A stretch of DNA of 64,000 nucleotides from Novosphingobium taihuense (GCF_007830315.1 NZ_VLKJ01000005.1:186001-250000), one strand, 5' to 3'; shown: positions 8,796 to 17,877, counted from the first letter of the stretch. Program-made: numbers and translations. Notes: generated by a model not told the origin, from the letters alone.

Positions 8796-8815
8796 ATCGC
8801 TAGCCATATCGCTAG
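8796..8815. promoter_or_regulatory. ATCGCTAG direct repeat / CTAGC dyad in divergent promoter
   Basis: ATCGCTAG occurs at 8796-8803 and again at 8808-8815. The same bases form an inverted repeat, CTAGC-N6-GCTAG (8800-8815). It lies in the 107-base gap between the divergent MDR operon (start 8764) and the SnoaL gene (start 8872), where an operator would be expected. No cognate regulator is identified. Confidence 0.4.
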
Positions 8816-8871
8816 GTTTCGGCCCGTCCCGGTATGAACGATCCTTGGGCAAATGTGAGAGGACAATTCCA

Positions 8872-9282
8872 ATGACCATGACTGCACAAGAGATGATCCA
8901 GTTCGTCGATGACCTCTACGAGGCAACCGGCACGGGCAACTGGGAAAAGGCCGCCTCGATGCTGACCGACGATTTTATCGTGAGTGAAGCGCCAGGCCTG
9001 CCGATGGAGGGTATCTATCGCGGCAGGAACGCGCTGCAGGACCTCTATGTCAAGGTCATGGGTCTGGTCGATGTGGTCGGCCTGAACCGGGTCGAGACCA
9101 CCGCTGGCAAGGATCATGCTGTCACGATCCTGTCGTTCCAGTTCGCCGATCCTTCGCTGCCGCCTGCCGAACTGTGCGAACTGTTCCGCTTCCGTGATGG
9201 AAAGTGCTGCGAGATCAAGCCGTTCTACTTCGACCACGAAGTCTTCCGTGCGGCAGCGACAGCGAAGAGCCAGAGCGTGTGA
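8872..9282 (+). CDS. SnoaL/NTF2-like protein
   Basis: A 136-residue SnoaL-like protein. MIQFVDDLYEATGTGNWEKAASMLTDDF at the N-terminus and LCELFRFRDGKCCEIKPFYFD near the C-terminus are the usual helix-hairpin and closing strands of the fold. ATG 8872 is chosen because GAGAGGA lies about eight bases upstream; an in-frame TTG at 8845 has none. The gene diverges from the MDR-SDR-VOC-Rieske operon. It may be an isomerase/hydrolyase or a binding protein. It is distinct in sequence from the SnoaL gene at 5607. Confidence 0.85.
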   Translation: MTMTAQEMIQFVDDLYEATGTGNWEKAASMLTDDFIVSEAPGLPMEGIYRGRNALQDLYVKVMGLVDVVGLNRVETTAGKDHAVTILSFQFADPSLPPAELCELFRFRDGKCCEIKPFYFDHEVFRAAATAKSQSV

Positions 9283-9373
9283 CACTTAGCTTCTGCTCGG
9301 CGCAACATTGCTGAACGATGTCCACTTTGTGTTTGAAAACTAAAGATATCCTGCCCTTTTGGGTATAAGGCGA

Positions 9374-9407
9374 TTGCCGTAATTCGGCATTTAAGACTGT
9401 TTCAGTC
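9374..9407. promoter_or_regulatory. Two small inverted repeats upstream of the chemoreceptor
   Basis: TGCCG-N5-CGGCA (9374-9388) and AGACTG-N3-CAGTCT (9393-9407) lie back to back in the AT-richer 170-base gap before the chemoreceptor at 9453. The first could also end transcription from the SnoaL gene. A regulatory role is inferred from position only. Confidence 0.3.
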
Positions 9408-9452
9408 TGAATAACCTACCACGCCGTCCGACAATCGGGCGGAGATATTGCA

Positions 9453-10886
9453 ATGGCAGATCATGGGAAGCTTGAAGAGCGCATAAGCTTTTACGAGCTT
9501 GGACGAAATCGTGAGAGTTTCGGCAGGCTCTCCCGATTGATCGGGCGCTCGGTCGATGCCGGGCTAGCAAAATTCTATGCCAAGCTGTCAGCGACCCCTG
9601 CGCTTGGCGGGTTCTTCTCGTCCGACGACCGCGTTCGCCATGCCCGCACTGCGCAACGAGACCATTGGGTCCAGTTGTTCGAGAAGGGCCTGGATCAATC
9701 GTATTACGAGCGTGCACTCAAGATCGGTAACACCCATGCCCGCATCGGTCTGGAACCCAAATGGTATATCGGTGGGTATGCACTGATTGCCGAGCATCTT
9801 ATCGAATCCATGATGATGCAGGGTGCGGGGCGCTTCATGCCCGGCCGCCGCAGGATGGCGCGGGATATTGCCGCGCTGGTCAAGGTCGCCATGATCGACA
9901 TGGACATGGCGCTATCGACCTATTTCGAGATGGCAGAGAAGAACACGCGAGACATCGTTCTGGGCAAAATGGGAACTGCACTCAGTGCCTTGGCCGAAGG
10001 CGACCTGACCGCACGAATGAGCGACCTTCCGGCGAGCTTCGGGCAGGTGGAAGACGATTTCAATCGCGCGATCGACAAGTTGTCAGGCACGGTCGGGCTG
10101 GTGGCGGAAAGCAGCTCGCAGATCAGCACCTCGACTGAAGAGATCCGCGCCGCCACCGAAAATCTCGCATCGCGGACAGAGCGGCAGGCCAACAACGTGC
10201 AGGAATGCGCGCATGCGATGAATGAGTTGACCGTTGGGCTGGACAAGACCTCCAGATCGATGGCCGAGCTTCGAGTATCTGCGCAGGAGACTGAAAACGA
10301 GGCGATCCAAGGGCGAGAGGCGGTCGCACAGGCAATTAATGCCATGGATGATGCACAACAGAGCGCGCAGGAGGTCGTGCAGATTGCCGAAATCATCGAC
10401 GGAATCGCATTCCAGACGAATCTGCTCGCCTTGAACGCCGGGGTGGAAGCTGCCCGCGTGGGGGAAATGGGGCGAGGCTTCGCCGTTGTGGCCAATGAGG
10501 TCCGTGCCTTGGCGCAACGCTCGTCTGATGCAGCCGACGATATCAAGAAGTTGCTGTCGGAAAGCCGAGCGCAGGTCGATCGTGGGGCGGGTCTGGTGAA
10601 AGGCGCTGGCGGGATGCTGCATGCGATCATCGGTAAAGTGACCGAGATCAGCAGGGGCGTTGGCGCCGCCGCCCATCTGACCGAAGATCAGGCGAAGAAT
10701 GCCGCGCTCGTAAACAGTTCAATTGCCGAGATCGACCTCGCCACCCAGCAGAATGCCGCAATGGTCGAGCAGAGCGCGGCTGCAACGCGCAGCATGGCCG
10801 GCACTTCGTCGCGACTGGCGGCTGCGGTTGCAGTCTTCGACCATGGCCAGATTCGCAAGCATACGTACTTGCAACGGGTTGCGTGA
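9453..10886 (+). CDS. Soluble globin-coupled methyl-accepting chemotaxis protein
   Basis: A 477-residue cytoplasmic chemoreceptor of the HemAT type. Residues about 1-155 form a sensor-globin domain; His in [14 protein letters not shown] is the expected proximal haem ligand, followed by the characteristic WYIGGY. A HAMP-like stretch ([14 protein letters not shown]) follows near residue 185. The signalling hairpin tip [18 protein letters not shown] with [20 protein letters not shown] lies near residues 315-355. No transmembrane segment is visible. By family, it should bind oxygen (or another gas) and signal to CheA/CheW; none of those genes is here. It stands alone between SnoaL and MarR genes, suggesting energy or oxygen taxis linked to aerobic catabolism. 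Confidence 0.93.
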   Translation: MADHGKLEERISFYELGRNRESFGRLSRLIGRSVDAGLAKFYAKLSATPALGGFFSSDDRVRHARTAQRDHWVQLFEKGLDQSYYERALKIGNTHARIGLEPKWYIGGYALIAEHLIESMMMQGAGRFMPGRRRMARDIAALVKVAMIDMDMALSTYFEMAEKNTRDIVLGKMGTALSALAEGDLTARMSDLPASFGQVEDDFNRAIDKLSGTVGLVAESSSQISTSTEEIRAATENLASRTERQANNVQECAHAMNELTVGLDKTSRSMAELRVSAQETENEAIQGREAVAQAINAMDDAQQSAQEVVQIAEIIDGIAFQTNLLALNAGVEAARVGEMGRGFAVVANEVRALAQRSSDAADDIKKLLSESRAQVDRGAGLVKGAGGMLHAIIGKVTEISRGVGAAAHLTEDQAKNAALVNSSIAEIDLATQQNAAMVEQSAAATRSMAGTSSRLAAAVAVFDHGQIRKHTYLQRVA

Positions 10887-10896
10887 TCGCAACAGG

Positions 10897-11304
10897 TCAG
10901 CTGATCTGCCGCAGTAGATCGTGAAGCGTCGAGTAACCTTCGGTTCCCAGGCGGGAAGCGATGGCATCTTCACCTGCTTGCGATGCTGCGCGCAAGGTTC
11001 CCATGATCTGAACACCTTCAGGAGAGAGGGAAATGCCGATTCTTTTCCCCTTGCCCTGCTCTCGTTCGATCCAGCCCCGTTCGGCCAGGCGACCGATGAT
11101 CGGTACCATGTTCGATCGCTGGATCTTGAGCATGCGACCGATCGAGCTTTGGGTAATGCCCGGATTGGCTTCGATCACCATCATCACGGCGGCGTCAGGA
11201 TGGCGAACGCCGAGATCGCCGTAAGCCTCGTTCACCACACGCAAGCCGAAGCTGGCGGTGCGCACGAGATGGAAGCCGACAAGGTCTTCAAGGGGGTTTC
11301 GCAT
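10897..11304 (-). CDS. MarR-family transcriptional regulator
   Basis: A 135-residue winged-helix regulator. The HTH lies in NPGITQSSIGRMLKIQRSN (about residues 48-66) and the wing in GWIEREQGKGKRIGISLSPEG; flanking helices would form the dimer interface. MarR proteins usually repress a divergent gene and are released by small aromatic ligands. Here the divergent gene is the TonB receptor at 11511, with an AT-rich, dyad-containing gap between them, so control of that receptor and of itself is likely. The ATG at 11304 is preferred over the GTG one codon earlier because GAGGAG would be too close to the GTG. It converges with the chemoreceptor. Confidence 0.9.
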   Translation of the reverse strand: MRNPLEDLVGFHLVRTASFGLRVVNEAYGDLGVRHPDAAVMMVIEANPGITQSSIGRMLKIQRSNMVPIIGRLAERGWIEREQGKGKRIGISLSPEGVQIMGTLRAASQAGEDAIASRLGTEGYSTLHDLLRQIS

Positions 11305-11333
11305 CACGCTCCTCTAACAGCAGCGTTGCAAAC

Positions 11334-11406
11334 ATGCATCACTGCGGGGCTGATCATATTCTAACAAATTATGCTATTGACCATAACACAGTGTCATGCA
11401 TACACT
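11334..11406 (+). promoter_or_regulatory. Putative promoter and MarR operator region for the TonB receptor
   Basis: The gap holds TTGACC at 11377-11382 followed after about 18 bases by TACACT (11401-11406), a plausible -35/-10 pair. It also holds TTATG-N8-CATAA (11369-11386) overlapping the -35, and distant inverted arms ATGCATCACTG (11334-11344) and CAGTGTCATGCAT (11390-11402). MarR proteins usually bind such AT-rich dyads. Assignment to the adjacent MarR gene is inference. Confidence 0.4.
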
Positions 11407-11510
11407 CGTAATTGCAAGGGCCGCAGAAGATGGCCGCTCTCCGAAAAGCGGAGCGTGCCGTCAGGTGAAACAGGTTCAGCAGAACCGGGCCCTGGCGTTG
11501 GGAGGACAGG

Positions 11511-14087
11511 ATGATGAAACTGCTTACTGCGGGCGCGAGCCTGCTTGCCCTCACGATTTCCGGTACGGCGTTTGCGCAAGATGCCGCCGAAGAGAAAACC
11601 CCGAGCATCGACGAAATCGTCGTTACCGCGCAGTTCCGCGCTCAGAACCTTCAGGATACGCCGCTCGCCATCACCGCTGTAAGTGGTGAATTGCTTGCCT
11701 CCCGCGGCCAGACCAACGTTTCGGAAATCGCCGCACAGGCGCCTAACGTCACGCTCAAACCGCAGGGCCAGGAATTGGGCCCCGGCATCATCGCGTTCAT
11801 CCGCGGCGTCGGCCAGACGGACCCGAACTTCGCGCTGGAGCCCGGCGTGGGCATGTACATCGATGATGTGTACCTGCCGACGCTGACCGGCTCGCTGCTC
11901 GACCTGACCGACCTCGATCGCGTCGAAGTGCTGCGCGGTCCGCAGGGCACGCTGGCCGGGCGCAACTCGCTGGGTGGCTCGATCAAGCTCTATTCGAAGA
12001 AGCCGACCGGGTCGAACACCGGCTCGATCGAAGCGACCTACGGTCGGTTCAACCGGCTCGACGTGCGCGGCCTGTTCGATCTGAAGCTTTCGGACAACCT
12101 GTTCATGCGCGTCGCAGGCGTCACCAAGAACAGCGACGGCTACGTGAAGCGGCTGGACTACAACCTGACGCACCCCGGCACCAACGTGCCGACCTTTGCC
12201 AAGGGTGCCGACCCCGTACTCGGCAAGCTTGGCGGCCAGTCCTATGCAGCCGGCAAGGTTTCGCTGCGCTGGCAGCCGACCGAGACGGTGGATATCAACC
12301 TGTCGGGCGACTACACCCGCGAACGCAACGAGCCGGGCGCCAACGTCCTGCTCTATGCCAATACTTCGGCAGTGTTCGACGGACCCAACGCCACCTTCAC
12401 CGGCGGTCGGCCCTTCCTGCAGGGTACCAACGGTGCGGGCATCCCGCTCAACTGCGCGTTCGTGCCCAACGGTGTGAACAGCTGCGACACGATCACGGGC
12501 TATGACCGCCGCTTCATCTCCTATGCGACCTATGCGGACCCGGCGCGGCCCGACAGCCAGATGCCCTACAAGCCGACGTTCACCGATCCGCACTCGGACC
12601 TGGACAACTACGGCGCGGCGTTGACCATCGACGTCGACGTTTCGGACCAGCTCAAGCTCAAGTCTATCACGTCATGGCGCAAATACACCGCCGACTGGTC
12701 CTATGACTCCGATGGTTCGCCGATTGCCAACAACAACCTCAACCAGACCCAGAAGAACCGCCAGTGGAGCCAGGAACTGCGCCTGTCGGGCAAGGTGCTG
12801 GACGACAAGCTCGATTTCACGGTCGGCGGCTTCTACTTCGATACGCGCGGTACCTTCACCGGGCGCATCAACCTGAACTATGCCGGTATCGACTTCCGCC
12901 ACGGGCCTGATCCGACGCCTGCCAAGAACAAGGCGATCTTCGCCAACTTCACCTATGCCCTGACCGATGCGGCCAACCTGACCGGCGGCATCCGCCAGTC
13001 GTGGGACGAGAAGGATTACGGTTACGTTCGCAAGAATCCGGACGGCACCAACATCCAGGGGCCGTGCAACTTCTTCCTCGGCGCACCGACCGCAGGTCCT
13101 ACGGGCATCGGCAACCAGCCCAACTGCCTGCTCTTCGGGCTTGACGGGCTGACCGCGAAGTTCCGTGACAACCGCGTCGACTGGCGCGTTGCAGCGGACT
13201 ACCGCTTCAGCCCCGAATTCCTGTTCTATGCGCAGGTCTCGACCGGGTATCGCGCAGGCGGCGTCAACCCGCGTCCGTTCTTCCCGAGCCAGGCAACCGC
13301 CTTCAAGCCCGAGACGATCACCGCCTACGAAGCGGGCTTCAAGTCTGACCTGTTCGACCGCAAGCTGCGCCTCAACGTCTCTGCGTTCTTCAACGACTAC
13401 AAGAACATCATCCTGTCGAGCGTGAACTGCCTCGATCTTGCTACCGCAGGCCCGGGCGGCTCCTCACAGGCGACGCCGTGCCTTCGCCCGTCGAACGTCG
13501 GTTCGGCGCATGTGAAGGGCTTCGAAGTCGAAACCCTGATCCGCCCGATCGACAACTTCACCATCGACGGTTCGGTCAGCTATCTCGATTTCCAGTACCA
13601 GAACGTCGATACGCTCTCGACCGGCGTGACCAAGAAGGACGTGACGCCCTATACGCCGAAGTGGAAGGCGGCATTCGGCATCCAGTACGACATTCCCGAT
13701 GTGCTCAAGGGTATGCTCACCTTGCGCGTTGACGGAGCCTATCAGTCGAAGATCTATACCGAGGCCGCCAATCTCGACAGCCTTGCAGTCAGCAGCACTG
13801 TGGCGGCGAACAGCCCGGTAACGCCTTCGCCGTTCAGCAATGCCGGTGGCGGCGGTCCGATCACGACGCTGCGCCTGTCGAACCGCATCGACGCCTACTT
13901 CCTCGCCAATGCGCGGGTTGGCTGGCAATCGGATGACAAGGATTGGGGCGTCACGCTCGAGGTCCAGAACCTGACCAACAAGTACTACTTCACCACGCTG
14001 CTGCAGGAAGCGTTCGGCGCTGGCACCGCATCGGGTGCTCCTGGCCGTCCGCGCACTTGGTCGGTCTCTGTTCGCCGCGCGTTCTGA
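11511..14087 (+). CDS. TonB-dependent outer-membrane receptor
   Basis: An 858-residue receptor with a signal peptide (MMKLLTAGASLLALTISGTA, cleaved after AFA). The plug begins with IDEIVVTAQFRAQNLQDTPLA and contains VEVLRGPQGTLAGRNSLGGSI. The C-terminus ends in RAF. GGAGGACAGG directly precedes the double ATG. It is transcribed alone, divergent from the MarR gene, and ends at a strong hairpin. The VTAQ-R-AQNLQDTPLA signature places it among the large sphingomonad receptor group found in aromatic, terpenoid and steroid clusters. The ligand is unknown. Confidence 0.95.
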   Translation: MMKLLTAGASLLALTISGTAFAQDAAEEKTPSIDEIVVTAQFRAQNLQDTPLAITAVSGELLASRGQTNVSEIAAQAPNVTLKPQGQELGPGIIAFIRGVGQTDPNFALEPGVGMYIDDVYLPTLTGSLLDLTDLDRVEVLRGPQGTLAGRNSLGGSIKLYSKKPTGSNTGSIEATYGRFNRLDVRGLFDLKLSDNLFMRVAGVTKNSDGYVKRLDYNLTHPGTNVPTFAKGADPVLGKLGGQSYAAGKVSLRWQPTETVDINLSGDYTRERNEPGANVLLYANTSAVFDGPNATFTGGRPFLQGTNGAGIPLNCAFVPNGVNSCDTITGYDRRFISYATYADPARPDSQMPYKPTFTDPHSDLDNYGAALTIDVDVSDQLKLKSITSWRKYTADWSYDSDGSPIANNNLNQTQKNRQWSQELRLSGKVLDDKLDFTVGGFYFDTRGTFTGRINLNYAGIDFRHGPDPTPAKNKAIFANFTYALTDAANLTGGIRQSWDEKDYGYVRKNPDGTNIQGPCNFFLGAPTAGPTGIGNQPNCLLFGLDGLTAKFRDNRVDWRVAADYRFSPEFLFYAQVSTGYRAGGVNPRPFFPSQATAFKPETITAYEAGFKSDLFDRKLRLNVSAFFNDYKNIILSSVNCLDLATAGPGGSSQATPCLRPSNVGSAHVKGFEVETLIRPIDNFTIDGSVSYLDFQYQNVDTLSTGVTKKDVTPYTPKWKAAFGIQYDIPDVLKGMLTLRVDGAYQSKIYTEAANLDSLAVSSTVAANSPVTPSPFSNAGGGGPITTLRLSNRIDAYFLANARVGWQSDDKDWGVTLEVQNLTNKYYFTTLLQEAFGAGTASGAPGRPRTWSVSVRRAF

Positions 14088-14138
14088 GGGAGCAAGTGGG
14101 CGGAACGCACCGACCCCCGGCGCTTCTTGACCCAATGC

Positions 14139-14174
14139 TGACCGCCGTCTGCACCCCCGTGCAGGCGGCGGTCA
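14139..14174. terminator. Strong bidirectional hairpin between convergent genes
   Basis: A 16-bp stem with one G.T pair (left arm 14139-14154, right arm 14159-14174) closes a CCCC loop. It lies 50 bases after the TonB receptor stop and just before the end of the convergent gene at 14179. No T-run follows. Confidence 0.7.
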
Positions 14175-14178
14175 TGCG

Positions 14179-14904
14179 TCAACGGTCGAGTTCGACCAGC
14201 TCGTACCTGTTCATCATGTATCCGTCGATGGAACCATAGACGAGGATTGAGTCTTCGTCGGCTGTGACCCACATGTCGTAGGCAGGGTGGGTCTTGCCGC
14301 CCATGCCCGCACTGCTTTCGTCGACGAAGCGGAAGTGGCGGCAGGCAAATGTGCCAGCGGCAACGGTCTTTTCCTCATCACCCACGTAATCGCAGAAGAT
14401 CGAGAATTCGCTGATCATCGGCGGGGTGGCACCGCGGTGGTCGGGGCTTGGCATGAACACGCGGAGCAGGCGGCGGTGCGGGCCTTTGGTGACGTCGAGC
14501 ACTTTTGTCAGATAACCGTCGCCGACGATCGGGTGGGTCCCGAAGCCATCGAAAGCGCCGTTGGCAGGCATGGTCTGCGAGAGGCGCCCGATGGACGGGC
14601 CGAAGCTCTCGCATTCGATGGCCGCGCTTGCCGGATCGTGGCGAAGCCAGCCCGATCCCATGAACGCGTCCCCGATGGTCAGGTGAACGTGGAGGTTCAG
14701 CGGCACCATGTCGGGCCCGAGGTGATAGGTCACGTCGCGCAGGACCGTGGGATCGGGCTCCTCGATCTCGCAACGGGCGCGAACGATGGAGCTCCCGTCA
14801 CCGTGGTGCGTGAAGGCGAACCATTCACGCCCCCGCTCCTTGCCTTCCATGCCGGGCTTGGCCGAAGTGTAGACGATCTTGCCGGTGACGCTGCGGTGTT
14901 TCAT
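14179..14904 (-). CDS. Conserved protein of unknown function, beta-rich
   Basis: A 241-residue protein I do not recognise. It has no signal peptide or membrane segment. The sequence is rich in short beta-strand-like stretches (REWFAFTHHGDGS, IVRARCEIEE, LNLHVHLTIGD, LLRVFMPSPDH, SILVYGSIDGYMMNRYELVEL), suggesting a lipocalin- or DUF3108-like barrel, but this is only a guess. It is the last gene of the minus-strand unit MFS - FAD oxidase - this gene, 18 bases after the oxidase, with AAGGA before its ATG. Its job is probably linked to the product of the oxidase. Confidence 0.75.
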   Translation of the reverse strand: MKHRSVTGKIVYTSAKPGMEGKERGREWFAFTHHGDGSSIVRARCEIEEPDPTVLRDVTYHLGPDMVPLNLHVHLTIGDAFMGSGWLRHDPASAAIECESFGPSIGRLSQTMPANGAFDGFGTHPIVGDGYLTKVLDVTKGPHRRLLRVFMPSPDHRGATPPMISEFSIFCDYVGDEEKTVAAGTFACRHFRFVDESSAGMGGKTHPAYDMWVTADEDSILVYGSIDGYMMNRYELVELDR

Positions 14905-14922
14905 CTGGGGTCCTTGGATTGG

Positions 14923-16452
14923 TCAGAGGCCGAGAACGCCGGGGTTCATCAGGCCTTTCGGGTCTAGCTGTGCCTTCAGCGCCTCCAATGCGGTCCAGCC
15001 CTCCGGATGATGCGCGGCCTTCAGCGGATAGGTCCGCGCAACCTGCACGTGGATAGCGCCGAGGCGCTGGAACAGGGCAATCAGGTCCTTGCGCAAGCGG
15101 GCGACAAGGGCCGTGCTGGCAGGGTTCGCGGGAAAACCCTTGAGCTTCGAGAGATGCCCCGGCTCCACCGCGTGGCGATGCAGGGGATTGAGTTCCTCTG
15201 GCCAGAAGAACACCGGCTCGATCAGCGATGCCTGTGGGCTGACGACAGCGAGCAGCGCCCCGGTCTGCACGCCATGCTCTGCCATTTCCGCGCCATTGTC
15301 GGCGAACAGTTGCTGGATCGCGTGCCAGCCTTCCACCAGCTTGCTGTTGGGCAGAAAGCCATGAACCGGCACCCAGCGTTCGCCCGCCGGGCCGACCATG
15401 GAGTTGACCGGTGGAAAGGAATTGGCGCGCAGGATCTTGGGAATGGTGTTCTCGATCGCCTTTCCGCCAAGGCCTTCGACAATGCGCACGATCTCGGCCA
15501 TGTCGGCATCGGCCTCGTTCTGGCGGCGGCGTTCGGCGATGATGTGGAGCGAGAAGGGCACGTCATCAAGGAACGAGCGGCCTGCAAGAGCAACTTTCGC
15601 GCCTTCTTTCAGCGCCTTGAACACCGAACCTTGCGCCTTCATCATGTTGGCAAGGCTCTTGACGTCAGACGCCAGGCTGTCGCGCTTCATGCGCTGCGAT
15701 TGCAGGAACGGATCGAAGCCGAAGCACTCCGCCGCAAGCCCCTCGCGGCCCACCGCCGCCATCGCGCCGAATACGGCCTCAGGCGTTTCGAAGGCAAAGC
15801 TGCCATAGGCAAAGGCGGCCCCTTCGCGCACGAGGCGCAAGGTCGCCCGCGCTTTCACGCCGAACGCGCCGCAATCGGCAGTGAACAGGCCGGTAAGATC
15901 AGGACCATAGGGGCGGAAGAACGGGCTTCCGGTCGTCAGCAGAGTGCCATCGGCCAGCACCACGTCGAAAGAGAGCGCCGCATCGACAAGGCTGCCACCC
16001 GAAGCGCCCCAGAACACCCCGTTCTGGCTCATCCCCCCGCCGACAGTGGCGCTTATGCCCGAAAGCGTGCCCCACGATTTCACACGCAAGCCCTTTGGCC
16101 GCAGCACGGCGGCAAGGTCCTTCCAAGTGATCCCGCATTCGACCGTCACGGTCATGTCGGTCTCGTTGATCTCGACGATCTGCGTCAGCGCCGAAGTGTC
16201 GACCAGCAGGAACGGCCGATCAGGGCCGAGGTAGCCCCCGGTATAGCTCATGCCGCCGCCGCGCGGGACGATTGCCACGCCTTCGCGGGTGGCGGCGCCG
16301 ATTCCAGCGGCGAGGCTCTCCACCGTGGCCGGCCGGAACACGCCCACGGGTGCGGGGCCTGTGGCATAGACATCGTGGCGGAAAAGGTCGGTCTGCGCCG
16401 CATCCGTCAGCAGTTCGGCTGCGGGAATTGCGGAAAGGAGGGCAGTGGTCAT
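14923..16452 (-). CDS. FAD-binding oxidase/dehydrogenase (GlcD / VAO family)
   Basis: A 509-residue flavoprotein of the FAD_binding_4 plus FAD-oxidase_C type (glycolate oxidase GlcD, vanillyl-alcohol oxidase, 4-cresol dehydrogenase). The PP-loop is VPRGGGMSYTGGY near residue 80; ATVGGGMSQNGVFWG near 140 and CGAFGVKARATL near 205 are further FAD contacts. The C-terminal LDPKGLMNPGVLGL is the family hallmark. It probably oxidises a hydroxy acid or a phenolic side chain. Its start overlaps the MFS stop by four bases (ATGA). The paralogue at 42796 also neighbours an MFS gene. No signal peptide is visible, so it should act in the cytoplasm. Which electron acceptor it uses is unknown. Confidence 0.9.
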   Translation of the reverse strand: MTTALLSAIPAAELLTDAAQTDLFRHDVYATGPAPVGVFRPATVESLAAGIGAATREGVAIVPRGGGMSYTGGYLGPDRPFLLVDTSALTQIVEINETDMTVTVECGITWKDLAAVLRPKGLRVKSWGTLSGISATVGGGMSQNGVFWGASGGSLVDAALSFDVVLADGTLLTTGSPFFRPYGPDLTGLFTADCGAFGVKARATLRLVREGAAFAYGSFAFETPEAVFGAMAAVGREGLAAECFGFDPFLQSQRMKRDSLASDVKSLANMMKAQGSVFKALKEGAKVALAGRSFLDDVPFSLHIIAERRRQNEADADMAEIVRIVEGLGGKAIENTIPKILRANSFPPVNSMVGPAGERWVPVHGFLPNSKLVEGWHAIQQLFADNGAEMAEHGVQTGALLAVVSPQASLIEPVFFWPEELNPLHRHAVEPGHLSKLKGFPANPASTALVARLRKDLIALFQRLGAIHVQVARTYPLKAAHHPEGWTALEALKAQLDPKGLMNPGVLGL

Positions 16453-17693
16453 GCGGTGGTCTCTGAAGATCTGAAGGTGGGGTAGCGGCCAAGCGTGAGC
16501 AGCAGGACAGAGCCGGTGGCAAAGAGCGCCGCGGCGAGCTGCAGCACGCTGTCATAGCTGCCCGAAGCATCGCGCATTGCGCCGTAGATTGCAGGCGAAA
16601 GGCCCGAGAGCATGGCGAAGGGCATGTAGAGCAACCCGTAGATCTTGCCGTAATGCGCCATTCCGAAATAGCGGCTGGCAAGGAAGGCGATCACGTCTGC
16701 CTCGGCCCCGGCTGCAAAGCCGAGCATGAAGGCGGCGGCAAGGATGGTCGGCTCGCTGGTGGCCGTGCCGGTCAGCAGCCAGCAGGCGAGCGCCGGGATC
16801 AGCAGAATCGGCAGGCACACCAGCGGCGCCCAGAACCGATCGAACAACATTCCGGTGATGATGCGTCCGGCCATGACCGCAACGCCGATCATGCCCATCA
16901 CTCCTGCCGCCGTTTCAGGCGGAAGGCCATGCTGGCCGATGATTCTGGGCATGTGCACGTGCGCCCCGCCATAGGCCACGGCGACCAGCGCGATGGAGAT
17001 CCACAGCGTCCAGAAGCGCCGGTCGCGCAGGGCCCCTCCGACGGTGACGCCGGTGAGGATCGCGGCTTCGCCATCGCGCGCGGGCAGTTCCTCCGGCCTC
17101 GGTTCGCGGAACCATGCGAAGGCCAGCGGTGCGGCGATCAGCAGCGGCAGCAGCGAAAGTCCGATGTACATGCCGCGCCAGCCCCATTGCCCGATCATCC
17201 AGACGGCAAGGCGCGGCACGGTGAGTGCGCAGATGCTGGTGCCCATCAGCAGCAGCCCAAGCGCAAGGCCACGGGACTTGTGGAACCACATGTTGGTGGC
17301 GCGGCTCCAGGTCACGGGCGTCGAGCCAATGCCGACGAGGCCGATCAGGAACCACGCGCCGAAGTACCAGCCGATGGAACTGCTGGGGATCACGCCAAGG
17401 ATGGCAAGCGACACCGCAAAGGCCACAGTCGATCCGATGGCTACGCGGCGCACGCCGAAGCGGTCTGCCATCCACCCGAAGGCAGGGGCCATCAGTGCGG
17501 CGACGATACCGAAGATGGTGATGCCAAGGCTGATCTGGGCCGTGGTCCAGCCTGTTTCCTGATGTATCGGATCGATGGTGAAGCCGATCACGTTGAATGG
17601 CACCGGCGATGCACCGCAGGCGACGCCGACAAGCCCTGCGACGAGCACTTTCCACCCGGCGCGGAATTCGGCTTTGGTCTGCGATTGGGCCAT
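16449..17693 (-). CDS. MFS transporter (MCT/oxalate-formate-antiporter-like)
   Basis: A 414-residue 12-helix inner-membrane transporter. Loop 2-3 carries the MFS motif GWMADRFGVRR, and helix 10-11 has LGFAAGAEADVIAFLASRYFG, the same region as LGLAAGAEVDMLAYF in the transporter at 41620, showing the two are paralogues. It probably imports an organic acid. I chose ATG 17693 because an earlier in-frame ATG (17723) would place the TGTCCGGACA palindrome at its very start, and that palindrome looks like an operator. It heads the unit MFS - FAD oxidase - unknown protein and diverges from the CitE operon across a 270-base region holding four dyads. Confidence 0.88.
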   Translation of the reverse strand: MAQSQTKAEFRAGWKVLVAGLVGVACGASPVPFNVIGFTIDPIHQETGWTTAQISLGITIFGIVAALMAPAFGWMADRFGVRRVAIGSTVAFAVSLAILGVIPSSSIGWYFGAWFLIGLVGIGSTPVTWSRATNMWFHKSRGLALGLLLMGTSICALTVPRLAVWMIGQWGWRGMYIGLSLLPLLIAAPLAFAWFREPRPEELPARDGEAAILTGVTVGGALRDRRFWTLWISIALVAVAYGGAHVHMPRIIGQHGLPPETAAGVMGMIGVAVMAGRIITGMLFDRFWAPLVCLPILLIPALACWLLTGTATSEPTILAAAFMLGFAAGAEADVIAFLASRYFGMAHYGKIYGLLYMPFAMLSGLSPAIYGAMRDASGSYDSVLQLAAALFATGSVLLLTLGRYPTFRSSETTA

Positions 17694-17712
17694 GCGGCAC
17701 GGGTCTCCGGTT

Positions 17713-17722
17713 TGTCCGGACA
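17713..17722. promoter_or_regulatory. TGTCCGGACA palindrome (putative HutC/GntR operator)
   Basis: A perfect 10-bp palindrome 20 bases upstream of the chosen MFS start. The same palindrome occurs at 17917, 23588 and 32296, all intergenic. The TGT-N4-ACA layout matches HutC-subfamily operators; the HutC-type repressor encoded at 22796 is the likely binder (inference). Confidence 0.6.
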
Positions 17723-17767
17723 TGAGGTTTACGGGCGGGCAGGCGGATGGCCGCTGCGCACACGAAT

Positions 17768-17786
17768 CTATCCGCACACCGGATGA
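17768..17786. promoter_or_regulatory. 19-bp dyad CTATCCG-N5-CGGATGA
   Basis: One of eight copies of the CTRTCCG-N5-CGGAYAG dyad. It lies in the divergent region between the MFS gene (start 17693) and the CitE gene (start 17964). The right arm differs from consensus at its end. Confidence 0.55.
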
Positions 17787-17858
17787 ACCTGTGGGCTGGC
17801 GCCGCCAGATCGCTTCCGATGATAGCGCCTATGAAGTGTGACCGTGGTCCGGTCAGCT

Positions 17859-17877
17859 CTGTCCGACTGTCGGATAG
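17859..17877. promoter_or_regulatory. 19-bp dyad CTGTCCG-N5-CGGATAG
   Basis: A full-consensus copy of the recurring dyad, 87 bases before the CitE-like start. It stands between two TGTCCGGACA palindromes in the same divergent region. Confidence 0.65.

Noticed and set aside
15007-16485. 492-residue plus-strand open frame
   Set aside because: Antisense to a complete FAD oxidase with clear motifs; its translation is low-complexity Arg/His/Ala text with no family marks.
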